Source: Pseudomonas sp. StFLB209
Lineage (GTDB): Bacteria > Pseudomonadota > Gammaproteobacteria > Pseudomonadales > Pseudomonadaceae
Assembly: GCF_000829415.1 (NCBI RefSeq)
Contig: NZ_AP014637.1
Coordinates: forward strand, 1,252,001-1,316,000
DNA: 64,000 nucleotides
Reading direction: 5' to 3'
Position numbers and translations under genes: made by a program. Of the stretch, positions 23,221 to 35,922 are shown piece by piece (positions within the stretch are counted from its first letter, which is position 1; the number at the start of each line of letters is the position of its first letter). Under the pieces are notes generated by a model. It worked only from the letters and a program-made list of their open reading frames with translations. It was not told where the DNA came from and ran no database searches.

Positions 23221-24618
23221 CTAGACTTCACACGTTTGAGTGGCTGGACTGTTGACCAGCTTTTCGAGCGACGCGCGATCCAATAGTTTTGTATCAAGTT
23301 TGATATAGATGGCCGCCTCTTCGGCAACCACCACGGCATCTGTTACGCCCGGTACGGACTTCAGGCGTTGTGCCAGGCCTGTTTCTCGCTGTGCCTCAGG
23401 CGACAGCGGCAGGCGCAGGCTGGTCACGTAAGGCGGCTCGCGCATGCTCATGGCAACGATCAGCCAGATGGCCGCCAGCGCTGCGCAGCCCAGAAACACC
23501 ACGTCCAGCCCGCCCTGCTGAAATAGCCAGCCGCCCATGATTCCGCCGACCGCAGAGCCGAGGAACTGGCTGGTGGAATACACCCCCATGGCCGTGCCTT
23601 TGCCGCCTGCCGGCGAAACCTTGCTGATCAGCGATGGCAGTGTGGCCTCCAGCAGGTTGAACGCGGTGAAGAATACCACGCTGCCGATCACCAGCGTTCG
23701 CAGCGTGTCGCCAAAAGCCCAGAAGAATATTTCAGAGAGCATCAGCACCGTAACAGCGCCAATCAGCACGGCCTTCATGCGGCGCTTCTTTTCGCCATAA
23801 ATGATGAACGGCAGCATGGCAAAGAACGACACCAGCAGCGCCGTGAGATACACCCACCAATGCTCTTCCTTGGGCAGGCCGGCCTTTTCCACCAGCGCCA
23901 GCGGCAAGGCCACGAAACTGGACATCAGCATGGCATGCAGGACGAAGATTCCCAGGTCCAGACGCAGCAGGTCTGGATGGCGCAAGGTCGCGCCCAGGGC
24001 TGCCTTGTCGACCCCGGACTCTCGATGCATCAACGGCCCCGAAGACCTGGGCACCATGAACGCCACGATCAGGATCCCCAGCAGCGCCATGGCGCCGGTG
24101 GCAAGAAACAGACCGGACAGGCCGAATGCACTGGTCAGCACCGGGCCGATCACCATGGCAATGGCAAACGACAGGCCGATGGTCATGCCAATCATGGCCA
24201 TGGCCTTGGTGCGGTGCTGTTCCCGGGTCAGGTCCGAGAGCAAGGCCATGACGGCGGCTGAAATTGCCCCGGCACCTTGCAACACACGACCGGCAATCAC
24301 CCCTTCGATGGAATCGGCACCCGCGGCCACCAGGCTGCCGAGTGCGAATACCAGCAACCCCAGGTAAATCACCGGGCGTCGGCCGATGCGGTCGGAGATA
24401 AAGCCCAGCGGGATCTGCAAAATGGCCTGGGTCAGGCCATAGGCGCCGATGGCCAGGCCGATCAGTGCTGGCGTAGCGCCCGCCAGGTCCATGCCATAGG
24501 TGGACAACACCGGCAGGACCATGAACATGCCGAGCATGCGAAAGGCGAACACCAGCGCCAGCCCGCCCGCCGCGCGGGTCTCGGCACCACTCATGCGTTC
24601 GCTATGGGAGTCTTGCAT
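23221..24618 (-). CDS. MFS transporter with C-terminal ferredoxin-like domain, YajR type
   Basis: 465 residues. Twelve membrane helices with a perfect motif A, GFISDRIGRRP, between helices 2 and 3, followed after about residue 395 by a soluble tail (GLAQRLKSVPGVTDAVVVAEEAAIYIKLDTKLLD). That tail has the beta-alpha-beta look of the YajR YAM domain. The transported substrate is unknown. ATG at 24618 is divergent from uvrA across 128 bases. PA4233 is the P. aeruginosa counterpart. Confidence 0.88.
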   Translation of the reverse strand: MQDSHSERMSGAETRAAGGLALVFAFRMLGMFMVLPVLSTYGMDLAGATPALIGLAIGAYGLTQAILQIPLGFISDRIGRRPVIYLGLLVFALGSLVAAGADSIEGVIAGRVLQGAGAISAAVMALLSDLTREQHRTKAMAMIGMTIGLSFAIAMVIGPVLTSAFGLSGLFLATGAMALLGILIVAFMVPRSSGPLMHRESGVDKAALGATLRHPDLLRLDLGIFVLHAMLMSSFVALPLALVEKAGLPKEEHWWVYLTALLVSFFAMLPFIIYGEKKRRMKAVLIGAVTVLMLSEIFFWAFGDTLRTLVIGSVVFFTAFNLLEATLPSLISKVSPAGGKGTAMGVYSTSQFLGSAVGGIMGGWLFQQGGLDVVFLGCAALAAIWLIVAMSMREPPYVTSLRLPLSPEAQRETGLAQRLKSVPGVTDAVVVAEEAAIYIKLDTKLLDRASLEKLVNSPATQTCEV

Positions 24619-24686
24619 GGAAAAACCTCGTGTGAACCGGCGGCGATTCTACCAGTCCCAACGAGGTACGGCACATACGCGGCGCT

Positions 24687-24716
24687 TTGCCGCGTAATGG
24701 CGTGGAGCCGTATACT
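24687..24716 (+). promoter_or_regulatory. Probable sigma-70 promoter of uvrA
   Basis: TTGCCG at 24687-24692, an 18-base spacer and TATACT at 24711-24716, 30 bases before the GTG start. No LexA-type CTG-N10-CAG site occurs in the 128-base gap. Confidence 0.6.
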
Positions 24717-24746
24717 CCGTCGTTTATGCCCGCCAGCGAGGCCGCA

Positions 24747-27581
<2,835 letters not shown>

Positions 27582-27582
27582 G

Positions 27583-27663
27583 GGCAGCTACAAGCTTCAA
27601 GTTATAAGCTGCAAGCAGAAGCAACACCGCACTTTCTTGCAGCTTGCCGCTTATAGCTTGCAG
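27583..27663. repeat. Intergenic CAAGC-rich inverted repeat after uvrA
   Basis: Repeated AAGCT/CAAG units form an inverted repeat: the arm at 27598-27621 (CAAGTTATAAGCTGCAAGC...) is nearly the reverse complement of 27636-27660. It resembles intergenic repeats I recall from several Pseudomonas genomes. It is not coding. Confidence 0.6.
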
Positions 27664-27670
27664 TCCAATA

Positions 27671-27707
27671 AAAAAGCCCCTGTCACAGCAATGTGCAGGG
27701 GCTTTTT
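27671..27707. terminator. Bidirectional terminator between uvrA and ferritin
   Basis: AAAAAGCCCCTG pairs with CAGGGGCTTTTT across a loop containing a small CAC/GTG stem. A and T runs on both sides allow use from both strands. Confidence 0.88.
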
Positions 27708-27723
27708 AATGATTTACTGCCTG

Positions 27724-28188
27724 TCAGAACTGCGACTGCAGGTAGTTCTGCAGGCCGATGGATTTGATCAGGCCTTGCTGTTTTTCCAGCCAGTAGGTGT
27801 GATCTTCCTCGGTATCGGCCAGTTGCAGGCGCAGGATGTCGCGGCTGATGTAGTCACCGTGCTTTTCGCACAGCTCAATGCCTTTACACAGTGCAGCACG
27901 CACTTTGTATTCCAGGCGCAGGTCGCTGGCCAGCATCTCCGGTACAGTCGTACCGACATCCAGATCGTCCGGGCGCATGCGCGGAGTGCCTTCAAGCATG
28001 AGAATCCGGCGCATCAACGCATCGGCGTGCTGCGCCTCCTCTTCCATCTCATGATTGATGCGCTCGTAGAGCTTGGTGAAGCCCCAGTCTTCGTACATGC
28101 GCGAGTGAATGAAATACTGGTCACGCGCAGCAAGTTCGCCGGTGAGCAAAGTATTGAGGTAATCAATGACGTCTGGATGGCCTTGCAT
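27724..28188 (-). CDS. ftnA: Non-haem ferritin FtnA (bacterioferritin-like, often annotated bfrA)
   Basis: A 154-residue four-helix ferritin that stores iron and oxidises ferrous ions. It starts [15 protein letters not shown]. The ferroxidase ligands E18, E51, H54 and E93 and the EEDH segment near 127-130 are present. The haem-ligating Met52 of true bacterioferritins is Ala here, so haem binding at the dimer interface is unlikely; this matches the P. aeruginosa protein first called BfrA and later FtnA. ATG at 28188 was chosen over a TTG six bases upstream. It lies next to catalase, as in PA4235-PA4236. Confidence 0.92.
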   Translation of the reverse strand: MQGHPDVIDYLNTLLTGELAARDQYFIHSRMYEDWGFTKLYERINHEMEEEAQHADALMRRILMLEGTPRMRPDDLDVGTTVPEMLASDLRLEYKVRAALCKGIELCEKHGDYISRDILRLQLADTEEDHTYWLEKQQGLIKSIGLQNYLQSQF

Positions 28189-28202
28189 CGCCAAACTACT
28201 CC

Positions 28203-28219
28203 CTACAGAAAGGCTGTAG
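28203..28219 (-). promoter_or_regulatory. Small hairpin in the ferritin 5' UTR
   Basis: CTACAG pairs with CTGTAG around a 5-base loop; the GGAG ribosome site of ftnA directly follows on the minus strand. It might influence translation. Further upstream, TTGATA at about 28290 with a TTTATC 17 bases on is a weak promoter candidate. Confidence 0.35.
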
Positions 28220-28304
28220 TTTGAACCAAGCCTCTCTTGAGGTCACGGCCATTCGCGCAATAAAACGATAAAAAGCAGTGAAAATCGGTTATCAAGAAGC
28301 GAAA

Positions 28305-28326
28305 AACCGCCCAAATGAGGGCGGTT
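28305..28326 (-). terminator. Terminator of the catalase gene
   Basis: AACCGCCC and GGGCGGTT form an 8-bp stem around AAATGA; on the minus strand it is followed by TTTTTC. It lies 18 bases after the catalase stop. Confidence 0.85.
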
Positions 28327-28343
28327 CTGTTTATCACTATTAC

Positions 28344-29792
28344 TTAGCTAACGGTTACACCCAACGCCTTGGCAATGCCTTCACCATAAGCTTGGTCAGC
28401 CTTGTAGAAGTGCTGTAGCTGGCGCTGCACAACGTCGCTGCTGACCCCGGCCATGGCGCCGGCAATGTTGTTGATCAGCAACGCTTTCTGCTCATCATTC
28501 ATCAGGTTGAACAGCTTGCCGGCCTGGCTGTAGTAGTCAGTGTCCTCACGGTGATCATGACGGTCCGCAGCGCCACTGAGCGCCAGCGCCGGCTCTGCGT
28601 AACGCGGCGACTGCTTAGGGGCATCGCCATAGCTGTTGGGCTCGTAATTCGGAGCAGCGCCACCGTTGTCACCATAGGCCATGGCGCCATCGCGCTGATA
28701 GGTGTTCACCGGGCTCTTGGCCGCATTGATGGGCAGGTGCTGATGGTTGGTGCCTACCCGGTAGCGATGCGCGTCGGCATAGGCAAACACGCGGCCCTGC
28801 AGCATACGGTCTGGCGACAGACCAACGCCTGGAACCATGTTGCTCGGTCCAAATGCCGCCTGCTCGACCTCGGCAAAATAGTTCAGCGGGTTGCGGTTCA
28901 GCTCCAGCTCACCGACCTCGATCAGCGGGAACTCCTTCTGCGACCAGGTCTTGGTCACGTCGAACGGGTTCTCGTGATGCTGATTGGCCTGTTGTTCGGT
29001 CATGATCTGGATGCAGACCTGCCATTTCGGGAAATCACCGCGCTCAATGGCTTCGAACAGATCGCGCTGTGCGTAGTCAGGATCGGTACCGGCAATGCGT
29101 GCAGCATCGGCCGGCGCAAGGTTCTTGATGCCTTGTCTGGTCTTGTAGTGCCATTTCACCCAATGCCGCTCACCGGCAGCGCTGATCAGGCTGTAGGTAT
29201 GGCTGCCGAAGCCGTGCATATGGCGGTAGCCATCCGGGATGCCGCGATCGGAAAACAGAATAGTGACCTGGTGCAGCGCCTCAGGCGAATGCGACCAGAA
29301 GTCCCACATCATCTGCGCGCTTTTCAGGTTACTTTGCGGCAAGCGCTTCTGGGTGTGGATAAAGTCCGGGAATTTGAGCGGGTCACGAATGAAGAACACC
29401 GGCGTATTGTTGCCGACGATGTCCCAGTTGCCTTCTTCGGTGTAGAACTTCAGCGCAAAGCCGCGTGGGTCACGCTCTGTGTCGGCCGAGCCACGCTCGC
29501 CACCGACAGTAGAAAAACGCAGGAAAATCGGGGTCTGCTTGCCCACCGCCTCGAACAGCTTGGCGCTGGTGTACTGAGTGATGTCGCGGGTAACCGTAAA
29601 GGTGCCATGCGCGCCCGAGCCTTTGGCGTGTACACGGCGCTCAGGGATGTTCTCACGGTTGAAATGCGCGAGCTTCTCGATCAGGTGGAAGTCATCGAGC
29701 AACAATGGGCCGCGAGGGCCTGCCGAGCGAGAGTTCTGGTTGTCAGCAACAGGTGCGCCGCTTGCGGTGGTAAGGGTCTTGGTCTGGCTCAT
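28344..29792 (-). CDS. katA: Monofunctional haem catalase, small-subunit type
   Basis: 482 residues, the length of clade 3 catalases; converts hydrogen peroxide to water and oxygen. The active-site His H55 lies in [12 protein letters not shown] and the distal Asn N128 in [11 protein letters not shown]. The proximal haem ligand Y338 lies in [11 protein letters not shown] with R334 one turn before. No signal peptide, so cytoplasmic. ATG at 29792 has an excellent GAGGAGG site. It adjoins ferritin, a pairing that links iron storage with peroxide defence. A convincing OxyR site was not found in the 173-base gap upstream. Confidence 0.95.
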   Translation of the reverse strand: MSQTKTLTTASGAPVADNQNSRSAGPRGPLLLDDFHLIEKLAHFNRENIPERRVHAKGSGAHGTFTVTRDITQYTSAKLFEAVGKQTPIFLRFSTVGGERGSADTERDPRGFALKFYTEEGNWDIVGNNTPVFFIRDPLKFPDFIHTQKRLPQSNLKSAQMMWDFWSHSPEALHQVTILFSDRGIPDGYRHMHGFGSHTYSLISAAGERHWVKWHYKTRQGIKNLAPADAARIAGTDPDYAQRDLFEAIERGDFPKWQVCIQIMTEQQANQHHENPFDVTKTWSQKEFPLIEVGELELNRNPLNYFAEVEQAAFGPSNMVPGVGLSPDRMLQGRVFAYADAHRYRVGTNHQHLPINAAKSPVNTYQRDGAMAYGDNGGAAPNYEPNSYGDAPKQSPRYAEPALALSGAADRHDHREDTDYYSQAGKLFNLMNDEQKALLINNIAGAMAGVSSDVVQRQLQHFYKADQAYGEGIAKALGVTVS

Positions 29793-29922
29793 CGGTAATC
29801 CTCCTCAGGCATTGAAGCATCCGTTTAAACGGCTTGAGGAAGAGTATTGTCCATATTCGTTACAAGGGTAAATTGATTGCTTGTTAAACGTTGATAGCAA
29901 TTACCAATCTACAGACAACAAA

Positions 29923-29945
29923 AAACCGGGCACTAGGCCCGGTTT
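29923..29945 (-). terminator. Terminator of the alpha (rpsM-rplQ) operon
   Basis: ACCGGGC pairs with GCCCGGT around a 5-base loop, extended by AA/TT pairs and followed on the minus strand by TTTTTTG. It lies 20 bases downstream of the rplQ stop. Confidence 0.9.
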
Positions 29946-29965
29946 CTTGTGATCAGACTGACGTC

Positions 29966-30352
29966 TTACTCGGCATCTACAGCAGCAGCACCGACTGGAC
30001 GATCAACCAGCTCGACGTACGCCATTGGCGCGTTGTCGCCAGCGCGGAAACCGCACTTCAGGATACGCAGGTAGCCACCCGGACGGGTTGCATAGCGCTT
30101 GCCCAGATCGTTGAACAGTTTGCCTACAGCGGACTTCGAACGAGTACGGTCGAAAGCCAGACGACGGTTGGCAACGCTGTCTTCCTTGGCCAGAGTGATC
30201 AGCGGCTCGGCAACGCGGCGCAGTTCTTTGGCTTTTGGCAGGGTAGTTTTGATCAGCTCGTGCTCGAACAGCGACACTGCCATGTTTTGAAACATGGCCT
30301 TGCGGTGCGCGCTGGTGCGGCTCAGGTGACGACCACTTTTACGATGACGCAT
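29966..30352 (-). CDS. rplQ: Ribosomal protein L17
   Basis: 128 residues starting [20 protein letters not shown], the invariant L17 opening; later [17 protein letters not shown] and GGYLRILK. It ends with an Ala-rich VGAAAVDAE tail. It is the last gene of the alpha operon, 41 bases after rpoA, followed by a terminator. Confidence 0.97.
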   Translation of the reverse strand: MRHRKSGRHLSRTSAHRKAMFQNMAVSLFEHELIKTTLPKAKELRRVAEPLITLAKEDSVANRRLAFDRTRSKSAVGKLFNDLGKRYATRPGGYLRILKCGFRAGDNAPMAYVELVDRPVGAAAVDAE

Positions 30353-30393
30353 GGTTCATTCCTTACCAAACTCGCGTTCGGTGATTACGACGA

Positions 30394-31395
30394 TCAGGCC
30401 GTGGCCTTGTCGTCCTTCTTAAGACTTGCCGGCGGCCAGTTGTCGAGGCGCATGCCGAGTGACAAACCGCGGGAGGCCAAAACGTCCTTGATTTCAGTCA
30501 GGGACTTCTTGCCCAGGTTCGGAGTTTTCAACAGCTCTACTTCGGTGCGCTGAATCAGATCACCGATGTAGTAGATGTTCTCCGCCTTCAGGCAGTTGGC
30601 CGAACGCACGGTCAGTTCCAAATCGTCAACCGGACGAAGCAGGATCGGATCGATCTCGTCTTCCTGTTCGATTACAACAGGCTCACTGTCACCTTTGAGG
30701 TCGACGAACGCAGCCAACTGCTGTTGCAGAATGGTTGCAGCACGGCGGATAGCCTCTTCAGGATCCAGAGTACCGTTGGTTTCCAGATCAATAACCAGCT
30801 TGTCCAGGTTGGTACGCTGTTCGACACGGGCGTTTTCCACCACGTATGCGATACGACGGACCGGGCTGAACGAAGCGTCCAGCTGAAGACGGCCAATGCT
30901 ACGGCTTTCGTCTTCATCGCTCTGACGCGAGTCGGCCGGCTCATAACCACGACCACGAGCTACGGTGAGCTTCATGTTCAGGACGCCGTTGGACGCCAGG
31001 TTAGCGATTACGTGATCGGGGTTAACGATCTCGACATCATGATCCAGCTGAATATCGGCAGCGGTAACCACCCCCGAACCCTTTTTCGACAAGGTCAGCG
31101 TAACTTCGTCTCGACCGTGCAGCTTGATAGCCAGGCCTTTGAGGTTCAACAGGATTTCAATGACGTCTTCCTGTACACCTTCGATCGCGCTGTACTCGTG
31201 GAGTACACCGTCGATCTCGGCCTCGACTACTGCACAGCCGGGCATGGAGGACAACAAGATGCGACGCAACGCATTGCCCAGGGTATGGCCGAAACCACGC
31301 TCGAGAGGCTCGAGCGTAATCTTGGCGCGGGTTGGACTGACAACCTGAACGTCGATGTGACGTGGTGTCAGAAACTCATTTACCGAAATCTGCAT
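30394..31395 (-). CDS. rpoA: RNA polymerase alpha subunit
   Basis: 333 residues. The N-terminal assembly domain ([31 protein letters not shown]) dimerises and nucleates beta/beta' binding. After a flexible linker the C-terminal domain (about 250-320; [27 protein letters not shown]) contacts UP elements and activators. It is located between rpsD and rplQ in the standard alpha operon. Confidence 0.98.
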   Translation of the reverse strand: MQISVNEFLTPRHIDVQVVSPTRAKITLEPLERGFGHTLGNALRRILLSSMPGCAVVEAEIDGVLHEYSAIEGVQEDVIEILLNLKGLAIKLHGRDEVTLTLSKKGSGVVTAADIQLDHDVEIVNPDHVIANLASNGVLNMKLTVARGRGYEPADSRQSDEDESRSIGRLQLDASFSPVRRIAYVVENARVEQRTNLDKLVIDLETNGTLDPEEAIRRAATILQQQLAAFVDLKGDSEPVVIEQEDEIDPILLRPVDDLELTVRSANCLKAENIYYIGDLIQRTEVELLKTPNLGKKSLTEIKDVLASRGLSLGMRLDNWPPASLKKDDKATA

Positions 31396-31417
31396 GGATG
31401 CACCTATTTTCTAGCCC

Positions 31418-32038
31418 TTACTTGGAGTAGAGCTCGACAATCAGGCTTTCGTTGATGTCGGCGGATAGATCACTGCGAGCAGGAACGCTTTTGAAAACGC
31501 CCGACTTCTTCTCAGTGTCTACGTCTACCCATTCTACGCGGCCACGTTGGGCACACAGTTCAAGAGCCTGGCCAATACGCAGCTGGTTCTTCGCCTTTTC
31601 ACGGACAGCAACAACGTCGCCGGCACGTACTTGGTACGAAGGAATGTTTACAGTCTGACCATTGACGCTGATCGACTTGTGCGAAACCAGTTGACGGGAT
31701 TCAGCACGAGTCGAGCCGAAGCCCATGCGGTATACAACGTTGTCCAGACGGCATTCGAGCAGTTGCAGCAGGTTTTCACCGGTTGCACCTTTCTTGCTAG
31801 CGGCTTGCTTGTAGTAGCCGCTGAACTGACGCTCGAGAACACCGTAGATACGACGTACTTTTTGCTTTTCACGCAGCTGGGTGCCGTAGTCGGACTGACG
31901 GCCACGGCGCTGGCCGTGGATACCTGGGGCTGCTTCGATGTTGCACTTGGATTCGAGTGCGCGCACACCGCTCTTCAGGAAAAGGTCAGTGCCTTCACGA
32001 CGAGCAAGTTTGCATTTTGGACCAATGTAACGAGCCAT
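31418..32038 (-). CDS. rpsD: Ribosomal protein S4
   Basis: 206 residues starting [19 protein letters not shown]. It contains the S4 RNA-binding domain ([45 protein letters not shown]). A primary 16S binder in small-subunit assembly and, in enteric bacteria, the autogenous repressor of this operon. There is no zinc Cys cluster in the N-terminus. Confidence 0.98.
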   Translation of the reverse strand: MARYIGPKCKLARREGTDLFLKSGVRALESKCNIEAAPGIHGQRRGRQSDYGTQLREKQKVRRIYGVLERQFSGYYKQAASKKGATGENLLQLLECRLDNVVYRMGFGSTRAESRQLVSHKSISVNGQTVNIPSYQVRAGDVVAVREKAKNQLRIGQALELCAQRGRVEWVDVDTEKKSGVFKSVPARSDLSADINESLIVELYSK

Positions 32039-32056
32039 TTCTTACAGTCTCCTGGA

Positions 32057-32446
32057 TTACACGCGGCGCTTCTTCGGCGGACGGCACCCGTTGTGCGGGA
32101 TTGGTGTCACGTCGGTGATGCTGGCGATCTTATAGCCACAGCCGTTCAGAGCGCGAACAGCGGACTCACGACCTGGGCCTGGACCCTTGACGTTGACGTC
32201 GAGGTTCTTGAGACCGTATTCCAGCGCGGCTTGACCAGCACGCTCGGCAGCTACCTGAGCAGCGAACGGGGTGGACTTACGCGAACCACGGAAACCCGAA
32301 CCGCCGGAGGTAGCCCAGGACAGGGCGTTACCTTGACGATCGGTAATGGTGACGATGGTGTTGTTAAAAGACGCATGGATGTGGGCGATGCCATCAACCA
32401 CTGTCTTTTTAACTTTTTTACGAGGACGAGCAGCAGGTTTTGCCAT
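32057..32446 (-). CDS. rpsK: Ribosomal protein S11
   Basis: 129 residues with the typical [17 protein letters not shown] and [14 protein letters not shown] segments and the C-terminal [18 protein letters not shown]. It lies on the platform of the 30S subunit near the E-site mRNA. Short gaps on both sides place it in the alpha operon. Confidence 0.98.
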   Translation of the reverse strand: MAKPAARPRKKVKKTVVDGIAHIHASFNNTIVTITDRQGNALSWATSGGSGFRGSRKSTPFAAQVAAERAGQAALEYGLKNLDVNVKGPGPGRESAVRALNGCGYKIASITDVTPIPHNGCRPPKKRRV

Positions 32447-32476
32447 GACTAATTTCCTGTCGAAACGCTGGAGCGA

Positions 32477-32833
32477 TTACTTGCGGATCGGCTTACGCGG
32501 ACCTTTGCGAGTACGTGCGTTGGTCTTGGTACGCTGACCGCGTACTGGCAGACCGCGACGGTGACGCAGACCGCGGTAGCAGCCCAAGTCCATCAAGCGC
32601 TTGATTTTCATGTTTATTTCGCGACGCAGGTCACCTTCAGTGGTGATCTTCGCCACTTCGCCACGCAGCTGTTCGATCTGCTCGTCGCTCAGATCCTTGA
32701 TTTTTACAGCCGGGTTTACGCCGGCATCTGCACAGATTTTCTGTGCAGTAGTGCGACCAACACCATAGATGTAGGTCAGCGAGATAACAGTATGCTTGTT
32801 ATCTGGAATGTTAACGCCTGCAATACGGGCCAT
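32477..32833 (-). CDS. rpsM: Ribosomal protein S13
   Basis: 118 residues starting [22 protein letters not shown]. The basic C-terminal tail ([20 protein letters not shown]) contacts the P-site tRNA. It is the first gene of the alpha operon, with a near-consensus promoter 60 bases upstream. Confidence 0.98.
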   Translation of the reverse strand: MARIAGVNIPDNKHTVISLTYIYGVGRTTAQKICADAGVNPAVKIKDLSDEQIEQLRGEVAKITTEGDLRREINMKIKRLMDLGCYRGLRHRRGLPVRGQRTKTNARTRKGPRKPIRK

Positions 32834-32892
32834 TCAGTGGGACTCCAGTTGACAGCTACCTACGCCCCGGAAGCCAAGAAATAGGGCGCGAG

Positions 32893-32921
32893 ATAATATC
32901 GCTGTAGTAACAATTAATCAA
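32893..32921 (-). promoter_or_regulatory. Sigma-70 promoter of the alpha operon
   Basis: On the minus strand TTGATT (32916-32921), exactly 17 bases, then TATTAT (32893-32898). It is placed immediately after the hairpin that follows rpmJ, so one signal ends and the next begins within 60 bases. Confidence 0.75.
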
Positions 32922-32945
32922 CCCAGCAGCACACTAGCTGCTGGG
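32922..32945 (-). terminator. Hairpin between rpmJ and rpsM, spc operon end
   Basis: CCCAGCAGC pairs with GCTGCTGGG around ACACTA. On the minus strand TTGATTAATTG follows, only moderately U-rich, so termination is probably partial. Confidence 0.65.
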
Positions 32946-32963
32946 CTTAAGCACAGCTCACAA

Positions 32964-33080
32964 TCAGCCTTGGCGCTGCTTATGACGTGGTTCCGCGCTG
33001 CAAATTACTCGAACAACACCTTCGCGGCGAATAATTTTGCAGTTACGGCACAGCTTTTTCACCGATGCACGAACTTTCAT
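32964..33080 (-). CDS. rpmJ: Ribosomal protein L36, zinc-binding form
   Basis: 38 residues read directly from the sequence, starting [16 protein letters not shown]11, C14, C27 and H33 form the zinc ribbon of the C+ type. Zinc-free paralogues replace this form under zinc starvation in many bacteria; none is visible in this window. It lies 28 bases downstream of secY, at the end of the spc operon. Confidence 0.97.
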
Positions 33081-33108
33081 CACCAACTCCTCGAACCTTA
33101 TGGGTCTC

Positions 33109-34440
33109 TCAGCGCAGCATGCCGCTGCCGCCGTAGCCCTTCAGGTTGGCTTTCTTCATCAGGGATTCATACTGGTGCGAAACGAGGTGCGATTGTACTT
33201 GCGACATGAAGTCCATCACAACCACGACCACGATCAGCAACGAGGTCCCGCCAAGGTAGAACGGAACGTTGGCAGCCACCACCAGGAACTGGGGAAGCAA
33301 GCAAACGGCCGTCATATAAAGAGCACCGAACAGGGTCAAACGGGTCAAAACGCCATCAATGTAGCGCGCCGACTGCTCGCCTGGACGAATGCCCGGAATA
33401 AAGGCACCGGACTTTTTCAGGTTTTCCGCTACGTCTTTCGGATTGAACATCAACGCCGTATAGAAGAAGCAGAAGAAAATGATCCCTGCACTAAACAGCA
33501 GAATGTTCAACGGCTGACCAGGAGCGATCGACTGCGAAAGGTCCTGCAACCAGCCCAAACCTTCAGACTGACCGAACCAGGAACCCAGCGAAGCCGGGAA
33601 CAGCAGAATGCTGCTTGCAAAAATGGCCGGGATCACACCAGCCATGTTCACTTTCAGCGGCAAGTGGCTGGTCTGTGCAGCGAAGACCTTGCGGCCCTGC
33701 TGACGCTTGGCGTAGTGCACAGCAATACGACGCTGGCCACGCTCAATGAACACCACGAAACCGATGATCGCTACCGCCAGCAAACCGATGGCAACCAGCG
33801 CGAAAATGTTGATATCGCCCTGACGTGCAGACTCGAAAGACTGCCCGATTGCCCTCGGAAGACCAGCAACGATACCTGCGAAGATCAACATCGAGATACC
33901 GTTACCAACACCACGCTCGGTAATCTGCTCACCCAGCCACATCATGAACATCGCACCAGCCACGAAGGTGGTAACGGCCACGAAGTGGAAGCCGAAGTCT
34001 GCAGCGAACGCCACACCCTGACCGGCCAGGCCGACGGACATGCCGACAGCTTGAACCAGAGCCAGGATGACGGTGAGATAGCGGGTGTACTGGCTGATCT
34101 TGCGACGGCCAGCTTCACCTTCCTTCTTCAACTGCTCCAGCTGCGGACTGACGGCGGTCATCAGCTGCATGATGATCGATGCCGAAATGTACGGCATGAT
34201 CCCCAATGCAAAGATGCTCATCCGCTCCAGCGCGCCACCGGAGAACATGTTGAACAAGCTAAGAATGGTCCCCTCATTCTGTCGAAACAGTTCCGCCAGC
34301 CGGTCCGGATTGATACCAGGCACTGGGATATGCGCACCGATCCGATAGACGATAATCGCCAGGAACAGAAAACGCAGTCGAGCCCAGAGCTCGGACAGTC
34401 CGCCTTTGCTGAGCGCTGAGAGAGCACCTTGCTTAGCCAT
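33109..34440 (-). CDS. secY: Protein translocase subunit SecY
   Basis: 443 residues with ten membrane helices; the pore of the general secretion channel with SecE (59857 in this window). It starts [24 protein letters not shown] and contains the plug-region family segment [29 protein letters not shown] and the cytosolic [17 protein letters not shown]. It is positioned between rplO and rpmJ as in most bacteria, and its ATG follows directly on rplO. Confidence 0.97.
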
Positions 34441-34875
34441 TTATTCCTCGAACTTGCCGCCAGCTGCTTCGATAGCCGCACGTGCACCTTTGGTGACGGC
34501 GATTCCCTTGATAGTGACAGCGCGAGTAACTTCGCCCGACAGCATGATTTTCACACGCTGAACGTTCTGGTTGATCACGTTGGCATCTTTCAGGGTCTGT
34601 ACAGTTACGACGTCGCCTTCCACTTTGGCCAGCTCGGACAGACGCACTTCTGCGCGGTCCATGGCTTTCAGGGAAACGAAACCGAACTTGGGCAGACGGC
34701 GATGCAGAGGCTGTTGACCACCCTCGAAACCAGGGGCAATGGTGCCACCGGAACGGGAAGTCTGACCTTTGTGACCACGGCCACCGGTCTTGCCCAGGCC
34801 ACTACCGATACCACGGCCTGGACGATGCTTCACGGGACGGGAACCCGGAGCTGGACTCAGATCATTGAGTTTCAT
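34441..34875 (-). CDS. rplO: Ribosomal protein L15
   Basis: 144 residues with the Gly-rich N-terminus ([28 protein letters not shown]) that penetrates the 50S core and a C-terminal [23 protein letters not shown] domain. Three bases separate it from rpmD and none from secY, so it belongs to the spc operon. Confidence 0.98.
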   Translation of the reverse strand: MKLNDLSPAPGSRPVKHRPGRGIGSGLGKTGGRGHKGQTSRSGGTIAPGFEGGQQPLHRRLPKFGFVSLKAMDRAEVRLSELAKVEGDVVTVQTLKDANVINQNVQRVKIMLSGEVTRAVTIKGIAVTKGARAAIEAAGGKFEE

Positions 34876-34878
34876 CGA

Positions 34879-35055
34879 TTAACCCTCGACGCGCAGCAGG
34901 TAGTAAGCCTTGTTGATCATCCCGCGATTCTCGGGAGTATCCTGGACTTCTACGGTGTGACCGATGCGACGCAGACCCAGACCCTTAACGCACAGTTTGT
35001 GGTTAGGCAGACGGCCAGCGACGCTCTTGATCAGCGTTACTTTTACGGTAGCCAT
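34879..35055 (-). CDS. rpmD: Ribosomal protein L30
   Basis: 58 residues, too short for many gene tracks and read directly: [16 protein letters not shown], then [20 protein letters not shown] and a C-terminal [15 protein letters not shown] at 35055, TAA at 34879. Two bases separate it from the rpsE stop. Confidence 0.97.
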   Translation of the reverse strand: MATVKVTLIKSVAGRLPNHKLCVKGLGLRRIGHTVEVQDTPENRGMINKAYYLLRVEG

Positions 35056-35057
35056 GA

Positions 35058-35558
35058 TCAGATGATCTCCTCAACGCGCTTGCCACGTTTGGCAGCGATG
35101 GAATCAGGAGACTGCATAGCCTTCAGACCCTTGAAAGTGGCGTGAACCACGTTTACAGGGTTAGTCGAGCCGTAGCACTTGGCCAGGACGTTCTGAACAC
35201 CAGCAACTTCCAGAACAGCACGCATCGCGCCACCGGCGATGATACCGGTACCTTCCGAAGCAGGCTGCATGTAGACCTTGGAGGCGCCATGAGCAGACTT
35301 GGTAGCGTACTGCAGAGTGGTGCCGTTCAGGTCAACCTGAATCATGTTGCGACGAGCAGCTTCCATCGCTTTCTGGATGGCGGCAGGCACTTCGCGGGAC
35401 TTGCCACGGCCAAAGCCTACACGGCCCTTGCCATCACCTACCACGGTCAACGCGGTGAAGGTGAAGATACGACCGCCTTTGACGGTCTTGGCAACGCGGT
35501 TAACCTGAACCAGCTTCTCGATGTAGCCTTCGTCGCGTTTTTGATCGTTATTTGCCAT
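35058..35558 (-). CDS. rpsE: Ribosomal protein S5
   Basis: 166 residues: an N-terminal dsRBD-like domain ([37 protein letters not shown]) and a C-terminal domain with [28 protein letters not shown]5 lies at the mRNA entry channel and influences decoding accuracy. The spectinomycin loop (VAKTVKGGR) looks wild type. Confidence 0.98.
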   Translation of the reverse strand: MANNDQKRDEGYIEKLVQVNRVAKTVKGGRIFTFTALTVVGDGKGRVGFGRGKSREVPAAIQKAMEAARRNMIQVDLNGTTLQYATKSAHGASKVYMQPASEGTGIIAGGAMRAVLEVAGVQNVLAKCYGSTNPVNVVHATFKGLKAMQSPDSIAAKRGKRVEEII

Positions 35559-35561
35559 AAC

Positions 35562-35912
35562 TTAGAACTCCAGCCCGCCTTCACGAGCAGCATCAGCCAG
35601 CGCCTTGACACGGCCGTGGTACTTGAAGCCAGAACGGTCGAAGGCAACTTGCGATACGCCAGCGGCTTTAGCGCGCTCAGCAACCAGCTTGCCAACCTTA
35701 GTGGCCGCGTCGATGTTGCCAGTGGCACCATCACGCAGTTCTTTGTCCAAAGTCGAAGCGCTTGCCAGGACTTTGCTGCCGTCGGCCGAAATGACCTGGG
35801 CATAGATGTGCTGCGAAGAGCGGTGCACGCAGAGACGAACGACTTCGAGTTCGTGCATTTTCAGGCGTGCTTTGCGAGCGCGACGCAGTCGGGTAACTTT
35901 TTTGACGGTCAT
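35562..35912 (-). CDS. rplR: Ribosomal protein L18
   Basis: 116 residues starting [19 protein letters not shown]. Binds 5S rRNA with L5 and L25. The motif VFDRSGF-like sequence appears as [28 protein letters not shown] at the end, typical of bacterial L18. Three bases from rpsE. Confidence 0.98.
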   Translation of the reverse strand: MTVKKVTRLRRARKARLKMHELEVVRLCVHRSSQHIYAQVISADGSKVLASASTLDKELRDGATGNIDAATKVGKLVAERAKAAGVSQVAFDRSGFKYHGRVKALADAAREGGLEF

Positions 35913-35922
35913 TTGCTATGCC

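Noticed and set aside
29793..29965. OxyR or Fur site upstream of catalase
   Set aside because: Only short CTAT/ATTG pieces are present; nothing close to the tetranucleotide spacing of OxyR or the 19-base Fur box.
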